From Caldicellulosiruptor obsidiansis OB47 (GTDB lineage Bacteria; Bacillota; Thermoanaerobacteria; Caldicellulosiruptorales; Caldicellulosiruptoraceae): a stretch of 64,000 bases of DNA. The stretch is taken from the NCBI RefSeq assembly GCF_000145215.1, contig NC_014392.1:1248001-1312000 (forward strand), given 5' to 3'. Under the pieces are notes generated by a model. It made no database searches. It was not told the origin of the DNA and worked only from the letters and a program-made list of their open reading frames with translations. Every line of letters starts with the position of its first letter. Position 1 is the first letter of the stretch. Both the position numbers and the translations under genes were made by a program. Positions 35,032 through 42,604 of the stretch are shown here, piece by piece.

Positions 35032-36183
35032 TCATGGGCACCCATATTTTATAAATACGTGTTCTGCAACATCGATGAAAAACCCTTTTCAGTTTTATAC
35101 AGTGATACAGGAAGGGCTAACTTCCCGGTTAACATACTTCTTTCCTTGGAATACATAAAACACCTTAAAAACTACTCTGATGATGAACTTATCGAAAATT
35201 TCAACTTCAATTACCTGATAAATTATGCTGTAGGAATAAGAACATAAGTAAGTATGAACCTTTCAGAGAAAACCTTGTATGACTTTAGAACAAGGATATA
35301 CAAATACCTCATAAAACATCCTGAACAAGAGGACTTAATATTCGGGCAGTTTTTAAATCTTACCATGATTTTTGCCAAAAAAGCAGGTATATGCATGAAA
35401 GAACAGCGGATAGACTCCACCATGTTCATGTCAAACATCAAAAAAGCAGGAAGAGTTGCCCTTGCCTTTGATGTACTTTACAGGGCAGTAAAATCCATTC
35501 CTGAAGACAGACTTTCAGAGAACCTAAAAAAAGTTCTCAACCCTGAATTTAGGACAGAAGTGATACACAAAACCAAGCCTTCAGAAGGCGAAAGCAGGCT
35601 GGAAATGCTCTTGAATCTTTGCCAAGAAACAAAAGAAACAATTGAAAACATTTCTGAACTAAAAAACTCCGATGCGTATAGGATCCTTGAAAGATTTTTG
35701 TCGGAACAGGCGTACTACGACGAACAAACCAAGAAGCTCAAGGCCAAAGATAGCAAAAGTATACCCAGCGATTCTCTTCAGTCAGCATATGATGAGGATG
35801 CTACTTATCGCAAGAAGGGGAACAAAGCTGAAAGCGGATATGTTTTAAACCTTAGCGAAACCTGTGCAAAAGAAAATTCTTTTCAGCTCATAACAGACTA
35901 TACGGTAGAAAAGAACATAAAGAGTGATGTAGAGCTTTTAAAAGAGAGACTACCTATTGTAAAACAGAATACAAAATGTCAAGAAGTCTATGTAGACGGT
36001 GGTTATTACTCCAAAGAAGTAGTACAAATTGCAAAAGAGAACTGTGTAGAAGTTCATTTTACTGATTTAAACGGTAGGAAGCCTGTTAGGATGTCAGTGA
36101 GCGAATATGAAATAGATGAAGAGACGAAAGTGATAAAAAAATGCCCAAGGGGAATAATACCCATCCATGCAAGTGGAGACTTG

Positions 36184-36519
36184 TCAAGAATTTTGTGTTT
36201 CCAATTTATAACGTAAGTTGTAAAGTTGGATTATGTTATTGATGCATTTTCTAATGCTGGGAACTCCATTTTTCCATTTTGCATAGCGTAAGTTCTCTTC
36301 CTGTAAGTAAATATTAATTTCTAAAACACAGGCAACAGGCAGCTGAAAGTATCCACCTGAATTTACTTCTTGCCTTCTCAATCATGCTACTTACACACAA
36401 AGCGGTGTTTGTAGAAAGAGCTTTCTTAATTCCTCAGGGTATTTCATATGGACAGAATAAAACTCTGCTTTTTCTGATATTGCAGCAATAAAATCGAGGA
36501 TATTTTGAAAGGTATCCAT
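36184..36519 (-). pseudogene. Internally deleted transposase remnant
   Basis: Reading from 36519: MDTFQNILDFIAAISEKAEF, then VHMKYPEELRKLFLQTPLCV and a stop (36391-36393). A second frame then carries a C-terminus-like piece (GGYFQLPVACVLEINIYLQ ... NLRYKLETQNS) to 36184. The two pieces look like the start and end of one transposase with its middle lost; the YPEELRKLF segment recalls Mutator-type enzymes. The family is not certain. It abuts the truncated end of the IS1182-like gene. Confidence 0.45.
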
Positions 36520-36781
36520 CGCAAAGTTCTTTAAATTTCAGTACAGCTCAATCGAAATGGGAGAAAGAAATTCTAAGTCTGTTCTTAACTCTTGTTAAAA
36601 GCGGAAAGCTTTATCTTTTGTCATATGTTTTCTGCTATTTTGTTGGAGGTGGACAAAAGCAAGCTAAAGGTCAGCAAGAGGGTAAGCAAGTTTAACGGCA
36701 TCTGTAATATAAGGAAAGTCATCGCTTATGACAATTTAAAGCAATCTCCAAAAAGGCGTAATCAAGGGAGGGTATGATAAG
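36520..36781 (+). other. Spacer between IS debris and the next small peptide
   Basis: No convincing gene. A 61-codon plus-strand frame (36592-36777) has no ribosome site and no recognisable features. The stretch probably contains the outer end of the preceding IS remnant. GGGAGGGT at 36767-36773 serves the TTG at 36782. Confidence 0.4.
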
Positions 36782-36976
36782 TTGACATCTATATATGGTG
36801 GCGTTGATGGTAATTATTTATTTGCAGGAGCGATGGGGCTTACCATGAGTGTAGGATTAATTGCCGGTGCATGTATACATGGACTAAATGTATTTGTTGC
36901 TGGAACATTATTATATGCAGGAACTTGGTCTTTTTCGTTAGATGTAACTTCAACAATTTTAGGAATTATAAAATAA
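36782..36976 (+). CDS. Small hydrophobic Gly-rich peptide
   Basis: 64 residues from a TTG after GGGAGGGT. The sequence (MTSIYGGVDGNYLFAGAMGLTMSVGLIAGACIHGLN...) is hydrophobic with GxxxG-like spacing and two possible membrane helices. It has a GG near residue 7 but no proper leader. It could be a further bacteriocin-like or immunity peptide cut off from the main cluster by the IS insertions, or a chance frame. Function not recognised. Confidence 0.4.
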   Translation: MTSIYGGVDGNYLFAGAMGLTMSVGLIAGACIHGLNVFVAGTLLYAGTWSFSLDVTSTILGIIK

Positions 36977-37050
36977 GTATTCCAAAATAAAAATATAAGC
37001 TCCGGAACAGTTTGATTAACATATTTAATTTAGAGTTGGGGGATATTCTT

Positions 37051-37273
37051 ATGCTGATAGTTTTTTTTATATTATAATTCTATTTTAGCCCTTTTATTTG
37101 CATTAGGAATTGTTAAAAGTAAAAATAGATGGAGTAAAATTGCAATTATAATACCAATATATTTAGAATGTGTGTCTTTACTTGCACTTTATAAACAAAA
37201 TGTTGGCTTATATGGATTAGGCGGTTTAGTGGTAATTATTGTATTTTTACTAAGAAGATTTAAAATAGTTTGA
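37051..37273 (+). pseudogene. Small membrane protein, frameshifted in a T8 run
   Basis: A GGGGGA 9 bases ahead of the ATG at 37051 starts MLIVFF and then stops after 8 codons. If one T of the eight at 37061-37068 is removed, the frame continues to 37273 as a 73-residue membrane protein (SILALLFALGIVKSKNRWSKIAII ... GLGGLVVIIVFLLRRFKIV). Good ribosome site plus a coherent downstream frame argue for a real gene with a slip, or one read by transcriptional slippage. It might be an immunity-type protein. Confidence 0.5.
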
Positions 37274-37454
37274 ACTGGTAAGTTTATAATTTTTAAAATC
37301 AAGTGTGAAGCTGGGGGTTCTATCTGCCCACCTTCTTTTGGATAGGATTTAGTCTGCCAAACATGTTACTTCAACACCACTTAATCACGAAAAAAACTTA
37401 TCAAACTTCGCTTTTCTCGAATAATATCATCTTTTGTTATTGTTAAAGTTAATA

Positions 37455-37493
37455 TTGAATTTCACGTAAATATGTGGTACACTGTTTTACGTG
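37455..37493 (+). promoter_or_regulatory. Promoter and operator of the vapBC-like pair
   Basis: TTGAAT (37455-37460), 17-base spacer, TACACT (37478-37483). CACGTAAA (37463-37470) and TTTACGTG (37486-37493) are exact inverse repeats whose arms flank and overlap the -10. This is where a VapB-type antitoxin, alone or with the toxin, would bind to repress its own operon. Confidence 0.65.
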
Positions 37494-37506
37494 GAGGTGA
37501 AATAAT

Positions 37507-37755
37507 ATGCGTAAATATCAGAATATTACTTTGTCTCTTCCTAAGGAACTTATTCAAAAGGTAAAACATATTGCTGTTGAAAGAAATACATCTATTTCTG
37601 CGCTGCTTACAAGCTTGTTAGAAGAACTTGTGAATAGAGAAGAGTCATATCAAAAAGTCTATTTACAACATCTTAAACTTTTAGAAGAAGGATTTGACCT
37701 TGGAACAGGTGGAGCAATCACATGGAGGAGAGAAGATCTATATGAAAGAAAGTAA
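37507..37755 (+). CDS. Ribbon-helix-helix antitoxin (VapB/CopG-like)
   Basis: 82 residues. The N-terminal strand-helix-helix (NITLSLPKELIQKVKHIAVERNTSISALLTSLLEELVNRE) is the RHH DNA-binding fold. The C-terminal tail, with a Trp-Arg-Arg-Glu-Asp stretch, is the usual toxin-wrapping part. GGAGGTGAAATAAT precedes the ATG. It overlaps the PIN toxin gene by 14 bases. Confidence 0.85.
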   Translation: MRKYQNITLSLPKELIQKVKHIAVERNTSISALLTSLLEELVNREESYQKVYLQHLKLLEEGFDLGTGGAITWRREDLYERK

Positions 37756-38185
37756 CTATCAGTTTGTTGACACAAATATTTTGGTGTATGCTTATGATAA
37801 ATCTGCAGGGGAAAAACATGTAGTAGCAAAGCAGATTGTGGAGAAACTTTGGAAAGAAAGAAATGGTGCGCTGAGCACTCAAGTTCTCCAAGAATTTTTT
37901 GTTGTTGTTACAAAAAAGGTTAAAAATCCTATAAGTTTTGATACTGCTTTTCAAATCATATCAGACTTAAAGTTATGGAAGGTAGCCACAATTGAAGTAG
38001 AAGATATTTTAGAAGCTATCAAGTTTTCACAAAGATATAAAATATCTTTTTGGGATGCTTTAATACTTTGTAGCGCTATAAATTTGGGATGTTCGATAGT
38101 ATGGAGTGAGGATTTAAATTCTGGTCAGTATTTTGGGAAAATAAAAGTAGTAAATCCTTTTTTGTCTTCATCTCTTGACATATAA
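37742..38185 (+). CDS. PIN-domain toxin (VapC-like ribonuclease)
   Basis: The frame is open from 37694, but GGAGGAGAG points to the ATG at 37742, giving 147 residues. The four acidic metal-binding residues of the PIN fold are Asp10 (FVDTNILVYAYD), Glu51 (VLQEFF), Asp105 (SFWDALI) and Glu123/Asp124 (WSEDL). VapC enzymes cleave specific RNAs, often tRNAs, when freed from antitoxin. Confidence 0.9.
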   Translation: MKESNYQFVDTNILVYAYDKSAGEKHVVAKQIVEKLWKERNGALSTQVLQEFFVVVTKKVKNPISFDTAFQIISDLKLWKVATIEVEDILEAIKFSQRYKISFWDALILCSAINLGCSIVWSEDLNSGQYFGKIKVVNPFLSSSLDI

Positions 38186-38203
38186 ACATTTGTTTGATAT
38201 CCT
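38175..38203 (+). promoter_or_regulatory. Promoter of the LysM gene with LexA-like dyad
   Basis: TTGACA (38175-38180), 17-base spacer, TATCCT (38198-38203), starting inside the end of the PIN toxin gene. Within the spacer, AAACATTTGTTT (38184-38195) is a 5-2-5 dyad that matches the Gram-positive LexA box GAACNNNNGTTC at all but the two outer bases. Confidence 0.5.
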
Positions 38204-38240
38204 TTATATAGAACATTTTATCGGAGAGAATGAATATTTT

Positions 38241-38570
38241 ATGAGAACGAAAGTTGTTATAAAAAATAAGTTTCGTTTTGGCATTGCATTGCTTCTTTTA
38301 ATGATATTAATTGTAACGGCTTTGATGATTTCGATTGGAGAAGGGAAGGGCATTGATAAAGGAAAGGATATAAACTGGATATTTGTAAAGGTGAAAGAAG
38401 GAGATTCGTTGTGGACAATTTCAAAAAATTTTGTTGATGAAAGCGTAGACATTCGCGATTATATCTCTTTTGTACGAAAAGTAAATAAGTTAGAAAATGC
38501 AATTCTGTATCCTGGACAAGTGTTAAAATTTGTAGATGTGAAAACATACAAACTTTTGTGCACAGAATAA
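38241..38570 (+). CDS. Membrane-anchored LysM protein (YneA-like)
   Basis: 109 residues from the ATG at 38241 (GGAGAG about 12 bases upstream; the longer frame from 38175 has no ribosome site). One membrane helix (about 14-32) and then a LysM domain (VKVKEGDSLWTISKNFVDESVDIRDYISFVRKVNKLENAILYPGQVLKF) facing the peptidoglycan. Size and layout match YneA, the SOS-induced division inhibitor of Bacillus. The LexA-like dyad in its promoter fits this. Other small LysM proteins look similar, so the role is inferred. Confidence 0.7.
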   Translation: MRTKVVIKNKFRFGIALLLLMILIVTALMISIGEGKGIDKGKDINWIFVKVKEGDSLWTISKNFVDESVDIRDYISFVRKVNKLENAILYPGQVLKFVDVKTYKLLCTE

Positions 38571-38573
38571 AAA

Positions 38574-38628
38574 CCCCCTTGTCAGGAGTTTAAAGTATCT
38601 TGTTTTTCTCCTGAGAGGGGGTTTTTTT
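38574..38628. terminator. Terminator between convergent LysM and xer genes
   Basis: CCCCCTTGTCAGGAG (38574-38588) pairs with CTCCTGAGAGGGGG (38608-38621) with one small bulge, followed by seven T; the A-rich stretch on the other side makes it work in both directions. It overlaps the 3' end of the recombinase gene. Confidence 0.85.
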
Positions 38629-39568
38629 CAAATGCTTTTTTGATGTCATCGTCATTTACATGAGTATAAATCTCTGTTGTGGAGATACTTTGATGACCCA
38701 AAATAGTCTGAAGAGACCTTATATCAACTTTGCCGTGTCTGTACATAAGTGTTGCTGCTGTATGACGAAGTTTGTGGGCAGAGATCTTTTTCTGATTTAT
38801 ACCTGCCATCTTCACATACTTTTCAACAATGTATTGAACAGTTCTTCTGCTGATTCTTTTCTTCCTTTCACTCAGAAAAAGAGCATCCTTGTCTTTTACA
38901 CCTTCTGTAGGGCGGACTTTCAAATAATTTTCAATAGCTTCTTTACAGGCTTTGTTTAAGTATATTATTCTTTCTTTATTCCCTTTACCAACAATCCTCA
39001 GCATATCATCTTTTATATCTGAAAGGTTTATATTCACAAGCTCTGAAAGACGCAATCCGCAATTTAGAAAAAGAGTAATTATTGCAAAGTCCCTTTCTTT
39101 ATTTTCACCATCAATTGCAGAAAGTAGCTTTTTGCTTTCCTCAAGTGTAAGATACCTTGGATTTCTTTTTCCAAGTTTTGGCGATTCTAAATCTTTTGCA
39201 GGGTTATCAGGAATGAGTTTGGCTTTGCTGTAAAGGTATTTAAAAAAGCTTCTAATTGATGCAACTTTTCGGGCTCTTGAATATGGGCTGTTGTTAAAAC
39301 GTGTAGCAAGGAAAGAAAAATATTCATATAGATTACTAAGAGTTATTGTTTTGAGTTTTTCAATTTCAAAGCTGCTCACATCGATGTTTTCGAGGTCTTC
39401 AATCTTTTCGATCTGATTGAGAACATTCAAATCTTTTGCTTTTAGATATCTTAAAAAGGTTCTCAAGTCATAATAATATTCTTTAATTGTATTTGGAGAT
39501 TTATTTTTGATTGTAAGCATATAATTCAGAAAATCCGCAACATAAGGCGGAATATCAGAAAAGTTCAT
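38582..39568 (-). CDS. Tyrosine recombinase (XerC/XerD-like)
   Basis: 328 residues from the ATG ending at 39568 (MNFSDIPPYVADFLNY); the frame is open 14 codons further, but AAGGGAATGAG suits this start. N-terminal SAM-like core-binding domain, then the catalytic domain with Arg in NCGLRLSELV, His-x-x-Arg in HKLRHTAATL, His in GHQSISTTEIYTHV and the Tyr nucleophile in that same segment. It could be the chromosome-dimer resolvase or a resident integrase; no attachment sites or phage genes are seen beside it. Confidence 0.9.
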   Translation of the reverse strand: MNFSDIPPYVADFLNYMLTIKNKSPNTIKEYYYDLRTFLRYLKAKDLNVLNQIEKIEDLENIDVSSFEIEKLKTITLSNLYEYFSFLATRFNNSPYSRARKVASIRSFFKYLYSKAKLIPDNPAKDLESPKLGKRNPRYLTLEESKKLLSAIDGENKERDFAIITLFLNCGLRLSELVNINLSDIKDDMLRIVGKGNKERIIYLNKACKEAIENYLKVRPTEGVKDKDALFLSERKKRISRRTVQYIVEKYVKMAGINQKKISAHKLRHTAATLMYRHGKVDIRSLQTILGHQSISTTEIYTHVNDDDIKKAFEKNPLSGEKQDTLNS

Positions 39569-39698
39569 TTTCTCATTCCCTTCATTGCACAAAATTTTTA
39601 TTTTGTGCAATTATATTTTCTTTGAATCTATTATACTTCTCTTCTTTTCATAATGTCAACCTTTTTACTTTTTCTTTTTCACAACTCTCTGCGGCTTC

Positions 39699-40244
39699 TT
39701 AAAATTCATAGGGTTTGCAAATTATTTCTTTAATTTTTGTCTCAAATATAGAAGCTGCGTGCGAAGGCCTTATAATTACAGCAGTATCTGCACCTTCAGA
39801 TGTTCCACCAATTGCAATTACATCTTCACCATATGGTATCAGTCCTGCATCTAAAGCCATAACAGAAATCTCCACTGCAACCTTCACGCCTTGCCCGAGC
39901 ATTCTAAGTGTATGTGCCATAATTTCAACTGGATACACTCCGCCAAACTTTCTTGATATTCCTCTTTCTGCTCCTGATAGAACATGTGTACCTGTATAAA
40001 TCCTAAATCCCATTGCTTTAAGCTCTTCAATAGTTTTTTCGCTTATTTCCATTTTTCCAGGTTCAGAAAAACCATTTACATGAGTTACAACTACTACATT
40101 TTTTCCACAATCTTTTAGAAGTTTAGCTGTACTTCCACTACACGAAGCCACCACTATATGATTGATATTTCTTTCGTTAGCAGTTTTTATTGCAAGCTCA
40201 ATAGTTTTTTGAGTATTATGAGGACCAGCTAATTTAAAATACAC
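39699..40244 (-). CDS. Stand-alone pyruvate kinase alpha/beta (C-terminal) domain protein
   Basis: 181 residues from a GTG after AGGAGTGG. It matches the C-terminal allosteric domain of pyruvate kinase (NINHIVVASCSGSTAKLLKD ... NVVVVTHVNGFSEPGKMEIS), without the catalytic barrel. Such proteins (COG1751) are widespread in clostridia and archaea and may sense a metabolite, but no function is established. It lies divergent to the liv operon. Confidence 0.8.
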   Translation of the reverse strand: MYFKLAGPHNTQKTIELAIKTANERNINHIVVASCSGSTAKLLKDCGKNVVVVTHVNGFSEPGKMEISEKTIEELKAMGFRIYTGTHVLSGAERGISRKFGGVYPVEIMAHTLRMLGQGVKVAVEISVMALDAGLIPYGEDVIAIGGTSEGADTAVIIRPSHAASIFETKIKEIICKPYEF

Positions 40245-40319
40245 TTCCTACCACTCCTTGTGGTACAATTTTTAAGTACTAAAAGTAAGATAATATTCTA
40301 ATGTGTACAGAAGTCAATT

Positions 40320-40354
40320 GAATACTTGTATTCGATTCAAAGATATTTTATACT
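40320..40354 (+). promoter_or_regulatory. Promoter of the liv operon with overlapping dyad
   Basis: TTGTAT (40326-40331), 17-base spacer, TATACT (40349-40354). The perfect dyad GAATAC-TT-GTATTC (40320-40333) covers the -35 box and looks like a repressor site. The regulator is not identified. Confidence 0.55.
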
Positions 40355-40418
40355 ATAAACTATAAACTCAACCATTATTATAACACAAAAATTTATTTAG
40401 AAGGAGTGTGAGGTTAAA

Positions 40419-41591
40419 ATGAAAAGAGTTTTGGTAAGTGTTGTGCTTTTGCTTTTTGTTCTCTCTATACTTACAGTCTCTTTTGCATCATCTAAAAATG
40501 TTATAAAAATTGGAGTAGATTTAGAATTATCTGGTACGGTTGCTCAGTATGGTCAAAAGGAATTAGATGGCTTAAAGCTTGCTATCGATGAAATTAATAA
40601 AAAAGGTGGGATTAATGGCAAAAAGATTGAGCTTGTAGTTATGGACAATAAGTCTGATAAGACTGAAGCTCAGAATGTTGCATACAAGTTAGCAGTGAGA
40701 CAAAATGTTCTTGCTATTTTGGGTCCTGCAACTTCAGGTGCTACGAAGTCAGCATCAATAGCAATAGCAAAATATAAAGTCCCATTAGTATCTCCATCTG
40801 CAACTGATGATAATGTTACCGTTGAAGAAAAAACAAATAAAGTAAAATCATACGTATTTAGAACATGTTTTAATGATTCATTTCAAGGGAATGTTATGGC
40901 AAACTTTGCTCTTAAAACATTAAAAGCTAAAAAAGCTGCTATAATTTATGATGCTACATCCGATTATAGTAAAGGACTTCTCAAGAATTTTAAATCTGTA
41001 TTTGAAAAAAGTGGTGGTAAGGTTATAGCTGAGGAAGCATTTGGTAGGGGTGAACAGGATTTTAGTAGTATTCTTACAAAGATAAGAGACAAAAAACCGG
41101 ATGTAATTTTTGCGCCTGTTTATTATGACGAAGCAGGTCTTATTATAAAACAAGCAAGAGAACTTGGTATAAAAGTACCCATTCTTGGTGGCGATGGATT
41201 TGATGATCCAAAAGTTGTTGAGAAGGCAGGAAAAGAAAATGCCAATAACGTATTTTTCTCAGCTCATTATTCTTCACAAGATACTGACAAAAAGGTACAG
41301 GACTTTATTAAGAAATACAAAACAAAATATAATCAAGAACCTAATGCTTTTGCAGCTTTAGGATATGATCTTGGATACTTTATAGCTGATGCACTCAAGA
41401 GAGCTAATCTTAAATTTGACAGTGTAACAAAAGATAGAGAAAGACTCAAAATTGCTATTGAAAATACTAAGAATTTTGTTGGTGTGACAGGCGTTATAAA
41501 CATTAATAAAATGCACAACGCAGAGAAATCTGCTGTAATTATAGAACTCAAAGATGGTATTCAAATGTTTAAGCAAAAACTAAATCCATAG
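40419..41591 (+). CDS. livK: Branched-chain amino-acid binding protein
   Basis: 390 residues. A Sec signal peptide (MKRVLVSVVLLLFVLSILTVSFA) without a lipobox Cys is followed by the type I periplasmic-binding fold (IKIGVDLELSGTVAQYGQKELDGLKLAIDEIN). It captures Leu/Ile/Val or related compounds outside the cell for the permease that follows. AGAAGGAGTGTGAGG precedes the ATG. Without a lipid anchor it may be held by the membrane-retained signal or by the transporter itself. Confidence 0.92.
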   Translation: MKRVLVSVVLLLFVLSILTVSFASSKNVIKIGVDLELSGTVAQYGQKELDGLKLAIDEINKKGGINGKKIELVVMDNKSDKTEAQNVAYKLAVRQNVLAILGPATSGATKSASIAIAKYKVPLVSPSATDDNVTVEEKTNKVKSYVFRTCFNDSFQGNVMANFALKTLKAKKAAIIYDATSDYSKGLLKNFKSVFEKSGGKVIAEEAFGRGEQDFSSILTKIRDKKPDVIFAPVYYDEAGLIIKQARELGIKVPILGGDGFDDPKVVEKAGKENANNVFFSAHYSSQDTDKKVQDFIKKYKTKYNQEPNAFAALGYDLGYFIADALKRANLKFDSVTKDRERLKIAIENTKNFVGVTGVININKMHNAEKSAVIIELKDGIQMFKQKLNP

Positions 41592-41626
41592 AAAAAAGTA
41601 TATTATAAATGTTGTTCAGCTTAGTT

Positions 41627-41661
41627 GGAAGGGGCTTTTTTTAAATTATAATGCCCCTTCC
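41627..41661 (+). other. Hairpin between livK and livH
   Basis: GGAAGGGGC (41627-41635) pairs with GCCCCTTCC (41653-41661), a perfect 9-bp stem with T-rich loop. It is well placed to let most transcripts end after livK, so that the binding protein is made in excess over the permease. Confidence 0.6.
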
Positions 41662-41713
41662 CTTCTGTTATATATTTAATGTTTTAAAGTTTTTGAAAGA
41701 GGTGAAGAGCGAA

Positions 41714-42598
41714 TTGTCTACGTTAATTCAGCAGTTAATAAATGGAATAACACTTGGAAGTATATATGCCCTTATAAGTCTTGGTTATACAATGGTATAC
41801 GGAATTATTAAGCTGATTAATTTTGCTCATGGAGACATATTTATGGTTGGTGCCTACATTGCATTTTTAAGTGTTGCATACCTGAAACTGGGATTAATTC
41901 CTTCTCTGTTAATCTCTATGATTTTTTGTAGTGTTTTAGGAATTCTTATAGAAAAGTTTGCATATAAACCTCTTAGGAACTCTCCAAGGATTGCTGCTCT
42001 GATAACTGCTATAGGTGTTTCGTTGCTTTTAGAAAACCTTATGCAAATTATAATGGGTGCTGATTCAAGAGTTTTCCCAAGACTTGTTACTGAAAAAAAT
42101 TATCATCTTTTCCAAGGTAGGATAGTAATTAACAACAAACAAATATATCTTTTGATTATTACAATACTTTTAATGATAATTCTAAATTTCGTTGTCAAGA
42201 AGACAAAAATAGGAAAAGCAATGAGAGCAGTCTCTCAAGATATGGATGCAGCAAGATTGATGGGTATAAACGTTGACACTACAATTTCATATACATTTGC
42301 AATAGGTTCTGCTCTTGCTGCAGCAGCTGGTGTGTTAGTTGGACTTTATTATAACACCATAAATCCTCTCATGGGAGTTTTGCCTGGACTTAAAGCTTTT
42401 ATAGCTGCTGTGTTTGGTGGAATTGGTATCATTCCTGGGGCGATGCTCGGTGGATTTTCCCTTGGTATTATTGAAACTCTTGTGAGTGGATACGGCAGTT
42501 CTATGTACAAAGATGCAGTTGCATTTGCTCTTTTGATATTAATTTTGATTATAAAACCTTCTGGATTACTCGGAAAAAATATAAAAGAGAAGGTGTAA
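41714..42598 (+). CDS. livH: Branched-chain amino-acid ABC permease LivH
   Basis: The frame is open from an ATG at 41651, but that ATG lies in a hairpin arm; AGGTGA (41700-41705) is 8 bases before the TTG at 41714, giving 294 residues. Multi-helix membrane protein with the family start LIQQLINGITLGSIYALISLGYTMVYG and the cytoplasmic loop KIGKAMRAVSQDMDAARLMGI that contacts the ATPase. Confidence 0.93.
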   Translation: MSTLIQQLINGITLGSIYALISLGYTMVYGIIKLINFAHGDIFMVGAYIAFLSVAYLKLGLIPSLLISMIFCSVLGILIEKFAYKPLRNSPRIAALITAIGVSLLLENLMQIIMGADSRVFPRLVTEKNYHLFQGRIVINNKQIYLLIITILLMIILNFVVKKTKIGKAMRAVSQDMDAARLMGINVDTTISYTFAIGSALAAAAGVLVGLYYNTINPLMGVLPGLKAFIAAVFGGIGIIPGAMLGGFSLGIIETLVSGYGSSMYKDAVAFALLILILIIKPSGLLGKNIKEKV

Positions 42599-42604
42599 GA
42601 AAAG

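Larger units (their letters stand above)
33378..36216 (+). pseudogene. IS1182-like (DUF772) transposase, split by an IS256 element and truncated
   Basis: The N-terminus is at 33378-33467 (LFRENNNHLQQSLFES...KLEK) and the rest resumes at 35032 (SWAPIFYKYVFCNIDEKPFSVLYSDTGR). Removing the IS256 insertion with one copy of its 9-bp target repeat rejoins both parts in exact frame. A further in-frame TAA at 35245-35247 breaks the chain before MNLSEKTLYDFR, at a place where relatives read Leu-Gly-Glu. The C-terminus is lost after PRGIIPIHA at about 36175, where unrelated IS sequence begins. So the gene suffered insertion, a nonsense mutation and truncation. Confidence 0.85.

Noticed and set aside
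36592..36777. 61-codon plus-strand frame between IS debris and the small peptide
   Set aside because: No ribosome site, basic mixed sequence, probably IS-end sequence read by chance.
38582..39568. Recombinase as the integrase of a genomic island covering the bacteriocin and toxin-antitoxin genes
   Set aside because: No tRNA or direct-repeat attachment sites, no phage or conjugation genes; a housekeeping Xer protein is as likely.
41651..41713. Longer livH start at the ATG at 41651
   Set aside because: That ATG is in a hairpin arm without a ribosome site; the TTG at 41714 has AGGTGA at the right distance.
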